Assembly (NCBI RefSeq): GCF_003634105.1
Contig: NZ_RBIQ01000008.1
Coordinates: 1-64,000, forward strand
Direction of reading: 5' to 3'
Source: Maribacter vaceletii
GTDB taxonomy: Bacteria; Bacteroidota; Bacteroidia; Flavobacteriales; Flavobacteriaceae
Length of the DNA: 64,000 nucleotides
The first letter of the stretch is position 1; every line of letters begins with the position of its first letter. The notes under the pieces were generated by a model, which made no database searches, was not told the origin of the DNA, and saw nothing but the letters and a program-made list of their open reading frames with translations. The translations under genes and the position numbers were made by a program. Shown here one piece after another: positions 44,657 to 53,719 of the stretch.

Positions 44657-45652
44657 TTACTTTTCTACTAAAGTTCCATCAGGAAACTTAGCAAATCTTC
44701 CTTTTTCTTTTGGGTGAACATTGTCTGTATATTGCCATGGCCATCCACCAAATTGGGTAAGACCATATTCTTTCATAGTATCTCTAATTTCAGATTCTGT
44801 ATTCATTACAAAAGGACCGTGTTGTACAACAGGTTCTTTAATTGGTTTTCCTTGTAATAATAATATATGTGCTTTTTTGCTACCTACTTTTATAATTGTC
44901 TCTGTATTAGAAATTAATTCTATACCATGATTTGGAGTAATAGTTTTGTCTTCTATCAGAATAGAATCTCCTTCATAAAAATATAGCGTTCTGCTTATAT
45001 CGTTTTTAGAAGCTGGTATACTAAAACTTGTATTAGCTTCTAGATGTAGTGTCCATATAGCTACTTCATTTTCAGGATTTGCTGCCCATGAATTAGGAGC
45101 AGGGGCACATGCATTTACTTTATTATAACTCCCTGCTATTATTTTAATAGTAGCAGATGTGTTTTTTATTATTGGAATATATTCGTTCCATAACATAGCA
45201 AAATGCGGCGCTACAAATTTATCTTTTTTAGCAAGGTTTAACCATATTTGGAAAAATTCTAAAGGGTTTTCTTTTTCCGTATTTAATAATGGAAACATTT
45301 CGGAATGTTGCACACCAGCTCCGGCAGTCATCCATTGCACATCTCCGTTTCCAAACCTACCAGCAGCACCTAAAGAGTCTGAATGATCGCAAAAACCTTT
45401 ATTTGCTATAGAAATGGTTTCAAAACCTCTGTGCGGATGCGATGGAAATCCTGGAATAGTTTTTCCATGATACATACGCCAACCATTTTTAATAGTAAAA
45501 TCGTTACCTAATGATCTGCCTTCCAAAGACTCTGCGGGTCCCATTTCTTCATTTCCTTTAGGGTATAAATCATAATGATATGCACAAAAAAGAAAGGGGT
45601 CTTTTGTTTGCCAAGGAAATCCTAGCGGGAATATGTTTTTTATAGAATTCAT
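44657..45652 (-). CDS. Pirin family protein
   Basis: 331 residues, bicupin. Metal-site motif FPSHPHRGFETIS, then DVQWMTAGAGVQHSEMF. The C-terminal cupin carries the HGPFVMNTESEI motif. Some pirins have quercetinase activity. The 331-residue length and C-terminal NVHPKEKGRFAKFPDG tail are typical for long bacterial pirins. It lies 6 bp after the VOC gene on the same strand. Confidence 0.92.
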   Translation of the reverse strand: MNSIKNIFPLGFPWQTKDPFLFCAYHYDLYPKGNEEMGPAESLEGRSLGNDFTIKNGWRMYHGKTIPGFPSHPHRGFETISIANKGFCDHSDSLGAAGRFGNGDVQWMTAGAGVQHSEMFPLLNTEKENPLEFFQIWLNLAKKDKFVAPHFAMLWNEYIPIIKNTSATIKIIAGSYNKVNACAPAPNSWAANPENEVAIWTLHLEANTSFSIPASKNDISRTLYFYEGDSILIEDKTITPNHGIELISNTETIIKVGSKKAHILLLQGKPIKEPVVQHGPFVMNTESEIRDTMKEYGLTQFGGWPWQYTDNVHPKEKGRFAKFPDGTLVEK

Positions 45653-45658
45653 ATTTTT

Positions 45659-46102
45659 TTAATGTTTAGCATCATTAACCTCTATCCAATATCCATCAGG
45701 ATCTTGAAAATAAATTTGTTGTACCCCATCTGCTCTACGTGTAATTTCATTTTTAGTACCGGGCCAATCGTAATACGTAATACTTTTTTCTTTTAAATGC
45801 TTTGTAAAAGTATCTAAGTTCTGTGTTGCTAAACATAAGTGAACCGACTTATGTTTCTTGTATTCTGGGTTTTCTTTCTGAATTAAATGAATTTGTTGGG
45901 TATTATTTATTAGAAACCATCTAAAGCCTTTTGCTAGGGTTGGGTGAGGAGTTTCTTTTAATTTTAAAATCTCAGCATAAAATTTTGCGCTTTTATCAGA
46001 GTCTTTGACAATAATAGAATAATGATCATACGTAAGGCTAAAATCTTGAGAAGATAAAATAGAGCATTGTATTAGAATTAAAAATAATAGTATTTTTTTC
46101 AT
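45659..46102 (-). CDS. Secreted VOC/glyoxalase-fold protein
   Basis: 147 residues with a signal peptide (ILLFLILIQCSILSSQ). The VOC fold is shown by LTYDHYSIIVKDSDKSAKFY, QIHLIQKE and the terminal GVQQIYFQDPDGYWIEVND. The metal-binding H and E positions are present. Secretion is unusual for glyoxalases; substrate unknown. Between the GNAT and pirin genes with gaps under 10 bp. Confidence 0.85.
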   Translation of the reverse strand: MKKILLFLILIQCSILSSQDFSLTYDHYSIIVKDSDKSAKFYAEILKLKETPHPTLAKGFRWFLINNTQQIHLIQKENPEYKKHKSVHLCLATQNLDTFTKHLKEKSITYYDWPGTKNEITRRADGVQQIYFQDPDGYWIEVNDAKH

Positions 46103-46111
46103 TAATTAATT

Positions 46112-46537
46112 TTAATAGTTAACCTCCATGATAACAAAATTTATTCCTGATTCTTTGTAGGTTTTATTTGTTTTTGTCATCCCAAAGTTATGGTAAAAAT
46201 TTGCCTTATTTTCTCGTGCATTACACCAAATTTTTGAAGTGTTTTTCTTTTTAGAAAAATCAAAAACAAAGGATAATAGCTGTGAAGCATATCCTTTTCC
46301 TTGGTGTTCCTCTAAGGTAGCTAATTTTCTAAATTGTGCATTTTTTTCTTTAATAAATAAAGAAACAACAGTTACTAATATGCCTTCTGCATAACCTCCA
46401 AAATGAATTCCTTCCTTATCATTTTCTAATATAACGTACTCTTTAGGGTGTGTTGGGTACATTACAACATGTCTAAGAGGCCATGTTTCTGAGGCTTGTA
46501 TTTGCTTTATACTTAGTTTTTTATGTGTCAATAACAA
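46112..46537 (-). CDS. GNAT family N-acetyltransferase
   Basis: 141 residues. The acetyl-CoA motif is RKLATLEEHQGKGYASQLL, followed by WCNARENKANFYHNFGM, the second GNAT signature. Substrate unknown. Part of a tight minus-strand gene set. Confidence 0.88.
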   Translation of the reverse strand: MLLTHKKLSIKQIQASETWPLRHVVMYPTHPKEYVILENDKEGIHFGGYAEGILVTVVSLFIKEKNAQFRKLATLEEHQGKGYASQLLSFVFDFSKKKNTSKIWCNARENKANFYHNFGMTKTNKTYKESGINFVIMEVNY

Positions 46538-46563
46538 TAAAGTGTTTAGTTTAACAAATAAAA

Positions 46564-46926
46564 TTATCCCATAGTATATAAATACTGTTCGCTAGCAATT
46601 TTTCCATCTTTTACTTCGTAAACACAAAGTTCTTCCATTTGCTGTCTTCCTCTTTCTTTAAAAGTGCAGTCAAAAGTCATTTTAGCAGTAAAAAAATTTC
46701 CAGCTACAACTGGCTCAGAAATTTCACTTGCATGAAAATCCTCTACACTTTCTAACCAATCTTTACTTTTATTCCAAACATTTTGTTTGCCCGTAATTAA
46801 TTCTCCAGGCATACCAGGCATTTCTTTACTAACAATATTCTCTGCATATAATTCAGTAATACATTCTAAATTTTTACCTTCAGTACACATTTTACGCCAT
46901 TTATTTGCAACTTCTTGAGTGTTCAT
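46564..46926 (-). CDS. SnoaL/NTF2-like protein
   Basis: 120 residues: MNTQEVANKWRKMCTEGKNL, ITELYAENIVSKEMPG, the alpha-plus-beta cone layout ending VYEVKDGKIASEQYLYTMG. Usually a small ligand-binding or enzyme fold; function not shown. First of the four-gene minus-strand group ending in pirin. Confidence 0.82.
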   Translation of the reverse strand: MNTQEVANKWRKMCTEGKNLECITELYAENIVSKEMPGMPGELITGKQNVWNKSKDWLESVEDFHASEISEPVVAGNFFTAKMTFDCTFKERGRQQMEELCVYEVKDGKIASEQYLYTMG

Positions 46927-47006
46927 TTTTTATGTTTTTTAATTACCTTTTAAAATTAATTAAAAAATTTAAGATTAGAGTTTTAATAAATTGTTAATAT
47001 GTCTTT

Positions 47007-48323
47007 TTAGTTTAGGGCTTCTTTATACGTTTTTAAGCAACGTTCTCTTGCAAAAGTATGGTCTACAATTTTTGATGGATAATTTAGTTCTTGAAGTTGT
47101 GGCACCCATTTATTTATATACTCTAACTTACTATCAAATTTTTTTATTTGTGTAGTAGGGTTAAAAATTCTAAAATAAGGTGCAGCATCTACGCCACTAC
47201 CAGAGGCCCATTGCCAGTTTCCTATATTAGAACTTAATTCATAATCTAAGAGCTTTTCTGCAAAATAGGCTTCTCCCCAGCGCCAATCTATTAATAAATG
47301 TTTGCATAGAAAACTAGCGGTAAGCATACGTACTCTATTATGCATATAACCAGTTGCGTTTAATTCTCGCATTCCAGCATCGACTAAAGGATAGCCAGTT
47401 TTTCCATTTTTCCATGCTTCAAATTCTTGCTCATTGTTTCTCCAAACTATTCTATCGTATTTAGGTTTAAAAGAATAATTAATTGTTTTGGGAAAATGCC
47501 AAAGAATTTGCATAAAAAATTCTCTCCAAATTAGTTCGTTCCAGAAAACTTCATTGTCTTCATTAATTGCTTTTTGTAGCATTTGTCTAATAGATACGGT
47601 TCCAAATCGTAAATGAGGACCTAATTTTGAAGTGCCATTTTCTTTTGCAGGATAATTTCTTGTTTCCTCGTAATGTTGAATTAAAAATGGAGTAGTGGTA
47701 GGGTTTTCTACTTTTATAGAAGAAGGCGTAAAACCAATTTCTTTTAAAGTTTTATTTTCTGTATTGCTAACTTTAATACAATTATTTAAAATAGTTTCAC
47801 TAGAGAATTGTTTTAAGTGAATACTAGGATTAAATTGTGTTTTCCACTTATTTTTATAGGGAGTGTATACTACGTAAGGTGTAGTATCTGCTTTTAAAAT
47901 ATCTCCTTTTTCAAAAACTACTTGGTCTTTATACGTTTTAAAGCCTATTTTTTTAGCACCTAATATTTTTTGAATTTCTAAATCCCTTTTTATAGCATAA
48001 GGTTCATAATCATGATTTGTAAAAATAGTTTCTATGTTATAGTTATTAGAAAGATTTTTAAAGACTTCTTTTGAATCGTTATAAAATATGGCTAGTGAGC
48101 TACTGTATTTTTTAGAGAGCGTTTCTCTCATTTCTTGAAGAGTTTTGTGTATAAAACTAACTCTAGCATCATTTTTAGGAAGTTTGTCTAAAATATTTTT
48201 ATCAAAAATAAAAATAGGAAGAACAGGGTTTCCACTTTTCAATGCGTTATAAAAACCAACATTATCATGTAAACGTAAATCTCTTCTAAACCAAAAAACA
48301 GTGATTTTAGTCTTCATTTTCAC
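47007..48323 (-). CDS. DNA photolyase (cryptochrome/photolyase family)
   Basis: 438 residues. The antenna-binding N-terminal domain (about 1-165) starts ITVFWFRRDLRLHDN. The FAD domain (about 220-435) shows WNELIWREFFMQILW, GYPLVDAGMRELNATGYMH, NRVRMLTASFL and NIGNWQWASGSGVDAAPYFR. Repairs cyclobutane dimers with blue light. The ATG overlaps the SDR stop by 4 bp, in an operon typical for Bacteroidetes (SRPBCC, SDR, photolyase). Confidence 0.94.
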   Translation of the reverse strand: MKMKTKITVFWFRRDLRLHDNVGFYNALKSGNPVLPIFIFDKNILDKLPKNDARVSFIHKTLQEMRETLSKKYSSSLAIFYNDSKEVFKNLSNNYNIETIFTNHDYEPYAIKRDLEIQKILGAKKIGFKTYKDQVVFEKGDILKADTTPYVVYTPYKNKWKTQFNPSIHLKQFSSETILNNCIKVSNTENKTLKEIGFTPSSIKVENPTTTPFLIQHYEETRNYPAKENGTSKLGPHLRFGTVSIRQMLQKAINEDNEVFWNELIWREFFMQILWHFPKTINYSFKPKYDRIVWRNNEQEFEAWKNGKTGYPLVDAGMRELNATGYMHNRVRMLTASFLCKHLLIDWRWGEAYFAEKLLDYELSSNIGNWQWASGSGVDAAPYFRIFNPTTQIKKFDSKLEYINKWVPQLQELNYPSKIVDHTFARERCLKTYKEALN

Positions 48324-49012
48324 CCTTTATTTAGTTGCGATAGGCCACCATCTATTCCTATTGTTTGACCTGTAATCCAACTACTTTTATTACTAATTAA
48401 AAAATTAGCCATATAGGCTATATCTTCTGTATTGCCAATCCTTTTTAATGGATGTCTATTGGCCATTGTTTCTCTTTTTTTGTCATTGTTTAATAAGCGT
48501 TTGGATAAAGGAGTATCTACTATAGATGGGGCAATTACATTTACTCTTATTTTTGGGGCATATTCTGCAGCTAGTGATTTTGCAAAACCTTCAATAGCAC
48601 CTTTAGCAGCAGCAATACTTGTATGAAAAGGCATTCCAGTACCAACAGCAACAGTACTAAATAATACAATACTTGCTCCATGAGTCATTTTAGGAATTAC
48701 AGTCTTTACTACATTAACTAAGCTAAAAAAGTTAATTTCCATATCCTCCCGAAAAGATTCCGTTTTTAGCATTTTAAAAGGTTTTAAATTTATACTCCCA
48801 GGGCAATATATTAATCCGTGAAGAACATCTGGCACCAATGAAGTTTCTAATTTGTCTTTGGTAGCATCAAATTTAATATACGCTACATCTTCGTGGGTAC
48901 TATTTTCTTTAGACCTGTTTGCTACATATAAATTATATTCTTCCTTTATATTATTTACAATAGTATTTCCAATTCCGCTAGAGCCACCAATTATGAGAAT
49001 ATTTTTTTTCAT
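48320..49012 (-). CDS. SDR-family protein lacking the catalytic tyrosine
   Basis: 230 residues. The cofactor motif is GGSSGIGNT, and the catalytic Ser lies in VLFSTVAV. The YxxxK motif reads I-A-A-A-K in HTSIAAAKGAIEGF, so Tyr is replaced by Ile while Lys is kept. The C-terminal IGIDGGL signature is present. Likely NAD(P)-binding, but standard dehydrogenase chemistry is doubtful. Sits between the SRPBCC and photolyase genes, with 1-bp and overlapping junctions. Confidence 0.88.
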   Translation of the reverse strand: MKKNILIIGGSSGIGNTIVNNIKEEYNLYVANRSKENSTHEDVAYIKFDATKDKLETSLVPDVLHGLIYCPGSINLKPFKMLKTESFREDMEINFFSLVNVVKTVIPKMTHGASIVLFSTVAVGTGMPFHTSIAAAKGAIEGFAKSLAAEYAPKIRVNVIAPSIVDTPLSKRLLNNDKKRETMANRHPLKRIGNTEDIAYMANFLISNKSSWITGQTIGIDGGLSQLNKG

Positions 49013-49013
49013 T

Positions 49014-49511
49014 TTAAAAACTTTTAAAAGTTAATTCAGGATTTTTGTCAGTAACTTTTCCGAATAATTCTTCTAGTTTTAAATACCTGTAAGTAAAAAT
49101 TTCTTTTAGTTTTTTTTTGATTATTAGAGGATTTGCTAATTGCCCTAAAATACCCATTGGAATTTTATAGTCTATAATATCTTCCATTATAACTCCTTCG
49201 CTTGTAGGTATTATAAAGTGCTTGTGATGCCATAAAGAATATGGCCCAAACCTTTGTTCGTCTACAAAATACTCTCCTTCTTTAACATAAGTAATTTCTG
49301 TAACCCAAGTTGTCTTTATTCCAAGAACAGGAGTTACTTTGTAATGTATTATTTGACCAGGATACATTTTTTTATCTTGATTAGATAGGATGTTAAATCC
49401 CATGTAATCTGGTGTAATTATTTTTAAATTAGATGGATTTGATAAAAACTCCCATGCATCTTTTTGTGATATAGGTAGTTTTTGTTTGGCATGTAGTTGA
49501 TAAAGTTTCAT
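49014..49511 (-). CDS. SRPBCC ligand-binding protein
   Basis: 165 residues: LPISQKDAWEFLSNPSNL, ITPDYMGFNIL, WVTEITYVKEGEYFVDEQR, GPYSLWHHKHFI. The SRPBCC fold binds hydrophobic ligands. First gene of the SDR-photolyase operon. Ligand unknown. Confidence 0.88.
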   Translation of the reverse strand: MKLYQLHAKQKLPISQKDAWEFLSNPSNLKIITPDYMGFNILSNQDKKMYPGQIIHYKVTPVLGIKTTWVTEITYVKEGEYFVDEQRFGPYSLWHHKHFIIPTSEGVIMEDIIDYKIPMGILGQLANPLIIKKKLKEIFTYRYLKLEELFGKVTDKNPELTFKSF

Positions 49512-49643
49512 TAAACAAATATACGATTTTGTTTAATTATATTTAATTTTATTTAAACAAAATATGTGTTTATGACTTAATTTTGTAAGTTTCTTCTATT
49601 TTAATTTAAGGATTTCTTAACAAATACACCTTTTCATAATGTT

Positions 49644-49651
49644 TAATTTTG
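49644..49651 (+). promoter_or_regulatory. Possible -7 box for the DUF2911 gene
   Basis: TAATTTTG fits TAnnTTTG, 20 bp before the ATG at 49671. A second TAATTTTG lies at 49578-49585. Neither has a clear -33 TTG at 19 bp. Confidence 0.45.
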
Positions 49652-49670
49652 CGTGAACAATAAAAATAAT

Positions 49671-50525
49671 ATGAAAATGAAAAAATTAATATTACTATTA
49701 GTAGCTGCAGCAACTTCAATATCTATAAATGCTCAGATTACAGCACCAGCACCTAGTCCTGCTTCTAAATTAGAGCAAAAAGTAGGCTTAACAGAAGTTA
49801 CTGTAGAATATTCTAGACCTTCTAAAAAAGGTAGAGAGGTTTTTGGAAACTTAGTTCCTTTTAATACTTTATGGAGAACAGGAGCCAATAAAAATACTAC
49901 AATATCTTTTAGTGATGATGTAGTAATCAGTGGTACTACAGTAAAAGCTGGTACTTATGCTGTTTTTACAAAACCGGGAAAAGAAAATTGGGAAGTGCTT
50001 TTTTATTCTAATACAGAAAACTGGGGTGCGCCAAAAACATGGGATGAGAGTTTAGTTGTTGCTAAAGCAACTGCTAAAGTATATACTTTACCAATGGCTG
50101 TAGAAAGTTTTACAATTACTATTGATGATTTAACTAATAACGGTGCGTCATTAGGAATTTTATGGGATAAAACAATGGTAAATATTCCTTTTACTGTTCC
50201 TACAGATGTTAAAGCAACTAAAAGTATAGAAAATGTAATGAATGGGCCTTCTGCAAATGATTATTATGCAGCAGCTTCCTACTATTATGAGGCAGATAAA
50301 GATTTAAAACAAGCACAAGAATGGATAGCTAAAGCGGTTTCTATGAATGATAAAGCTTTTTGGATGTCTAGAAGACAGTCTCTTATTTATGCTAAGCAGG
50401 GAGATAATAAAAATGCTATTGCTGCTGCCAAAAGGTCTTTAGCAGCTGCTAAAGCTGCTGGAAATGCAGATTATGTAAAAATGAACAAAGACTCTTTAAC
50501 AGAGTGGGGTATTGAAGTAGAATAG
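49671..50525 (+). CDS. Secreted DUF2911 protein
   Basis: 284 residues from ATG 49671. A GTG 18 bp upstream is in frame, but a start just before the signal peptide (KKLILLLVAAATSISINAQ) is more likely. DUF2911 (about 30-170): VGLTEVTVEYSRPSKKGREVFG, FNTLWRTGANKNTTISFSD. The C-terminal part (200-284) has a TPR-like repeat, QEWIAKAVSMNDKAFWM. Periplasmic; function unknown. Followed by a terminator. Confidence 0.88.
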   Translation: MKMKKLILLLVAAATSISINAQITAPAPSPASKLEQKVGLTEVTVEYSRPSKKGREVFGNLVPFNTLWRTGANKNTTISFSDDVVISGTTVKAGTYAVFTKPGKENWEVLFYSNTENWGAPKTWDESLVVAKATAKVYTLPMAVESFTITIDDLTNNGASLGILWDKTMVNIPFTVPTDVKATKSIENVMNGPSANDYYAAASYYYEADKDLKQAQEWIAKAVSMNDKAFWMSRRQSLIYAKQGDNKNAIAAAKRSLAAAKAAGNADYVKMNKDSLTEWGIEVE

Positions 50526-50553
50526 CCTTCTGTAACTCTGATTATATAAAATT

Positions 50554-50587
50554 AAAAAGCCATAATTATTTAAAATTATGGCTTTTT
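50554..50587. terminator. Bidirectional terminator
   Basis: AAAAAGCCATAATT pairs with AATTATGGCTTTTT over ATTTAA, between convergent DUF2911 and galT genes. Confidence 0.88.
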
Positions 50588-50658
50588 GTTGTTTAGAGTT
50601 GGTTATTAATTTTATAAAATAATTTCTACGTAAATACTCGGGGGATTTGTCTTTAATT

Positions 50659-51672
50659 TTATAATTCTCTTAGACTTTTAGCAGCTAACTCTGCTGTTAT
50701 GTCTCTTTGCGGCATACCAAACATTTCATAACCTACCATAAATTTCTTTACTGTTGCAGAACGTAATAAAGGAGGGTAGAAGCTCATATGAAAATGCCAC
50801 TCTGGATATTCTCCGTTTGTTGGAGATTGGTGTATACCAGAAGAATATGGAAAAGAAGTATCGAATAATTTGTCATATTTCTGCGTAACAACTTTTAATT
50901 GTTCGGCGTAATCTAACTTTTCTTTATCTGTAAGTTCGCTAATACTTTTTCTATGGTTTTTAGGAACAATCATTACTTCATATGGCCAAACAGCCCAAAA
51001 AGGGACTAAACTAACAAAACTATCATTTTGAGAAACAATACGTTCATTCTCTTTAAGTTCTTGTTCTATATAAGCTGTTAATAAGCTTTTTCCATGCTTT
51101 TGGAAATACTCTTTTTGTTTTTCAGTTTTCTTTATAACTTCATTTGGGATAGACTTTTGAGCCCATATTTGCCCATGCGGGTGCGGATTACTACATCCCA
51201 TTGTAGCACCTTTATTTTCAAATATTTGTACGTGATTAATTTCAGGCTTGGCACCTAATTCTTTATATTCTTCTTGCCATGTAGTAATTACTTTTTCTAT
51301 ATCTGATACTTCCATATCAGGTAATGTTAAAGAATGGTTTGGAGAAAAGCATATTACTTTACAAATACCAGTTTCGCCTTCTGCTTTTAAAAGACCATTA
51401 TCTTCCTTAAAATCTAAACTGTCTGGTAGTAAAGCTCCAAAATCATTAGAAAAAACAAAAGTGTTTTTATAATCAGGGTTTATCTCTCCATTAATTCTTG
51501 TATTTGTAGCACATAAATAACAATTTGGGTCATGTGCAATCATTTCTGGTTTAGAAGTTTCTTCTTTTTTTCCTTGCCACGGTCTTTTTGTCCTATGAGG
51601 AGAAACTAAAACCCATTCTCCTGTTAAAATATTATATCGTCTATGCGGTGCAGCATTAAAATTGTCGTTCAT
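50659..51672 (-). CDS. galT: Galactose-1-phosphate uridylyltransferase
   Basis: 337 residues. Active-site SNPHPHGQIWAQ with the catalytic His, an N-terminal zinc-site region CYLC, and C-terminal EWHFHMSFYPPLLRS. Exchanges UMP between UDP-glucose and galactose-1-phosphate. 5 bp after galK in the same operon. Confidence 0.96.
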   Translation of the reverse strand: MNDNFNAAPHRRYNILTGEWVLVSPHRTKRPWQGKKEETSKPEMIAHDPNCYLCATNTRINGEINPDYKNTFVFSNDFGALLPDSLDFKEDNGLLKAEGETGICKVICFSPNHSLTLPDMEVSDIEKVITTWQEEYKELGAKPEINHVQIFENKGATMGCSNPHPHGQIWAQKSIPNEVIKKTEKQKEYFQKHGKSLLTAYIEQELKENERIVSQNDSFVSLVPFWAVWPYEVMIVPKNHRKSISELTDKEKLDYAEQLKVVTQKYDKLFDTSFPYSSGIHQSPTNGEYPEWHFHMSFYPPLLRSATVKKFMVGYEMFGMPQRDITAELAAKSLREL

Positions 51673-51677
51673 TTTGC

Positions 51678-52838
51678 TTAAGAATTTAAAATATGTACGC
51701 TATCGTCTATTTGTAAATGATAATATTCAGAAGTTATTCCAGTTTCTTTTTTATAAGCTGCTAAAATATTTTTTACAGCTTCCTCTCTATTTTCGTCTTT
51801 AATTAAATTAATGGTGCAACCTCCAAAGCCTCCACCCATCATTCTAGAGCCTACAACTCCTTGTTGTTCTTGACTTACGTCTACTAAGTAGTCTATTTCA
51901 GAGGTACTTATTTCAAAATCTGAAGACATGGATCTATGACCTTCTAGTAAAATAGTTCCAATATCTTTTGCATTGCCTTTTTCTAAGGCTGTTATCATTT
52001 TTAGAACTCTACCGTTTTCTTTAATTACGTAAAGAGCTCTTTTAAAATCTATTGGAGAAACACTATCTTTTACTTTTAAAATAGCTTCTTCTGTAACATC
52101 TCTTAAAGAGGCAACTGCTGGGTTAGTCTCTTTAACTTTTGCTACTATATTTTCACATGATTGTCTTCTGTCATTATATTCATTACCAACAGCTAATTCA
52201 TGTTTTATATTAGAATTTATAAGTACCCAACTATATCCTACTAAATTAATTGGAACATATTTATAACTTAAATCTTTACAATCTAAAAATAGTGCATTAG
52301 ATTTTTTACCAAATAAAACAGCATATTGATCCATTAATCCACAATTAAGACCAATTCTGTGTTCTGCAGCTTGCCCAATTTTGGCAACTTCTTCTCTAGG
52401 TATTTTTAAATCTAGCAACTCAGAAATAGCAAGAGTAAAACCACAGCATAAAGCAGCTGATGAAGAAAGACCTGATCCTATTGGAATATCTCCTCCAAAA
52501 ACACAATCTATACCTTTAAGAGTATAATTTTTTTCGTTTAATATTTCAATTATGGCTTTAAAGTATTTTCCCCAAAAACAAGAGAATTCTGGGCCATTTC
52601 CTTTTACATCTAAAGTTATTTTTTCTGGAAGTGTTAAAAAAGCTTCTATATTAAATGTGGAGGTGTTATTTACTTGCATTGCAAAATAAATAGCCTTTTC
52701 TATAGATGCGGGTAAAACATAACCTAAATTATAATCTGTGTGTTCTCCTATTATATTAACTCTTCCTGGGGACTTTATTAATACAGGGTTAGGAGAATAA
52801 TTTTCTTTAAAAAAGCTTTCAACGCTATCTTTAATCAT
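51678..52838 (-). CDS. galK: Galactokinase
   Basis: 386 residues, GHMP kinase. The signature SPGRVNIIGEHTDYNLGYVLP is near residue 24-44; the phosphate loop is PIGSGLSSSAALCCG; the C-terminal GGGFGGCTINL is typical. Phosphorylates galactose, feeding GalT. A 90-bp gap with operator-like repeats separates it from the NUDIX regulator upstream. Confidence 0.97.
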   Translation of the reverse strand: MIKDSVESFFKENYSPNPVLIKSPGRVNIIGEHTDYNLGYVLPASIEKAIYFAMQVNNTSTFNIEAFLTLPEKITLDVKGNGPEFSCFWGKYFKAIIEILNEKNYTLKGIDCVFGGDIPIGSGLSSSAALCCGFTLAISELLDLKIPREEVAKIGQAAEHRIGLNCGLMDQYAVLFGKKSNALFLDCKDLSYKYVPINLVGYSWVLINSNIKHELAVGNEYNDRRQSCENIVAKVKETNPAVASLRDVTEEAILKVKDSVSPIDFKRALYVIKENGRVLKMITALEKGNAKDIGTILLEGHRSMSSDFEISTSEIDYLVDVSQEQQGVVGSRMMGGGFGGCTINLIKDENREEAVKNILAAYKKETGITSEYYHLQIDDSVHILNS

Positions 52839-52890
52839 ACTTTAAATTATTAATGAATAATGGATGCAATATAAGGATATTTTTTTAAAT

Positions 52891-52914
52891 GTATATTTTA
52901 CACTTATTGAGTGT
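52891..52914 (-). promoter_or_regulatory. Possible operator upstream of galK
   Basis: Two overlapping elements: GTATATTTTACA (52891-52902), whose reverse complement recurs at 53658-53669 upstream of the NUDIX gene, and ACACT-TATTG-AGTGT (52900-52914), a perfect inverted repeat. They are candidates for the NUDIX regulator, 53-76 bp before galK. Confidence 0.35.
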
Positions 52915-52928
52915 GGTTTATAAAAAAT

Positions 52929-53627
52929 CTAAATTTCGAAGTTATATCCTTTTGCAATTAAATCATCGAATTTTTCTTTATCAAAACGATATAAAAAAGC
53001 TCCTTTTTTAGAACTAGTCCTATCTTTTTTGTCCGTTTTTATTAAAATATTTAGAGAAAGAAATTTTTTTCTAAAATTTCTTGAATCTAAGGGTCTTTGG
53101 TAAATACATTCATATAAAGTTTGAAGATCTGGTAAGGTAAAATATTTAGGTAATAATTTAAAACCAATAGGTTGGTGTCTTACTTTATTTCTTAATTCTA
53201 TGATGGCATCTTCCACCATATTTCTATGGTCCAAAATTAGTTCTGGTATTTCATTTATATTAAACCACTCTGCATCAAATTCTTTTACCTGTTCAATATC
53301 AAAGTCATTTATTCCTATAAGGCTATAATGCCCAATAGAAATTACACGTTCTCCTGGATCTCTATTTAGATCTCCATAGGTTTTTAGTTCTTCTAAAAAA
53401 ATGTCTTTTAAACCTGTAGATTCAAATAAAATTTGTTTTGCAGCGTCATTAATAGATAAATCATTTTTTACAAAAGCACCAACTAAAGACCATTGCCCTT
53501 TTAGTGGAGCTACTTTTCTTTTAAATAATAAAAGTTTAAGGTTGTTGGAGTCAAATCCAAAAATTATACAGTCTACTGCAACTAGAATTTTTTGTTGAAC
53601 GTCATAAGACGAATCTAATAATTTCAT
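52929..53627 (-). CDS. NUDIX-domain transcriptional regulator (NrtR-like)
   Basis: 232 residues. NUDIX-like domain (about 10-150, GQWSLVGAFVKNDLSINDAA) with a degenerate Nudix box (FESTGLKDIF and no full G-x5-E-x7-R-E-U-x-E-E pattern), so it is probably ligand-binding rather than hydrolytic. The C-terminal winged helix (155-225) has LPDLQTLYECIYQRPLDSRNFRKK. Such regulators control sugar genes in Bacteroidetes, and its position among galK, galT and a symporter suggests a sugar ligand. Confidence 0.88.
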   Translation of the reverse strand: MKLLDSSYDVQQKILVAVDCIIFGFDSNNLKLLLFKRKVAPLKGQWSLVGAFVKNDLSINDAAKQILFESTGLKDIFLEELKTYGDLNRDPGERVISIGHYSLIGINDFDIEQVKEFDAEWFNINEIPELILDHRNMVEDAIIELRNKVRHQPIGFKLLPKYFTLPDLQTLYECIYQRPLDSRNFRKKFLSLNILIKTDKKDRTSSKKGAFLYRFDKEKFDDLIAKGYNFEI

Positions 53628-53657
53628 GTAAAAGGTTTAATTTAAGTCGCTATTTAA

Positions 53658-53669
53658 TGTAAAATATAC
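53658..53669 (-). promoter_or_regulatory. Repeat of the galK-upstream motif before the NUDIX gene
   Basis: TGTAAAATATAC on the plus strand, the reverse complement of 52891-52902. It could be an autoregulatory site. On the minus strand it also contains TATATTTT, near the -7 consensus, so it may simply be promoter sequence. Confidence 0.35.
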
Positions 53670-53719
53670 AAGAAAAAGTGATTTAAATAATAATTTACGC
53701 AATATAAAGAAAATCTTGT

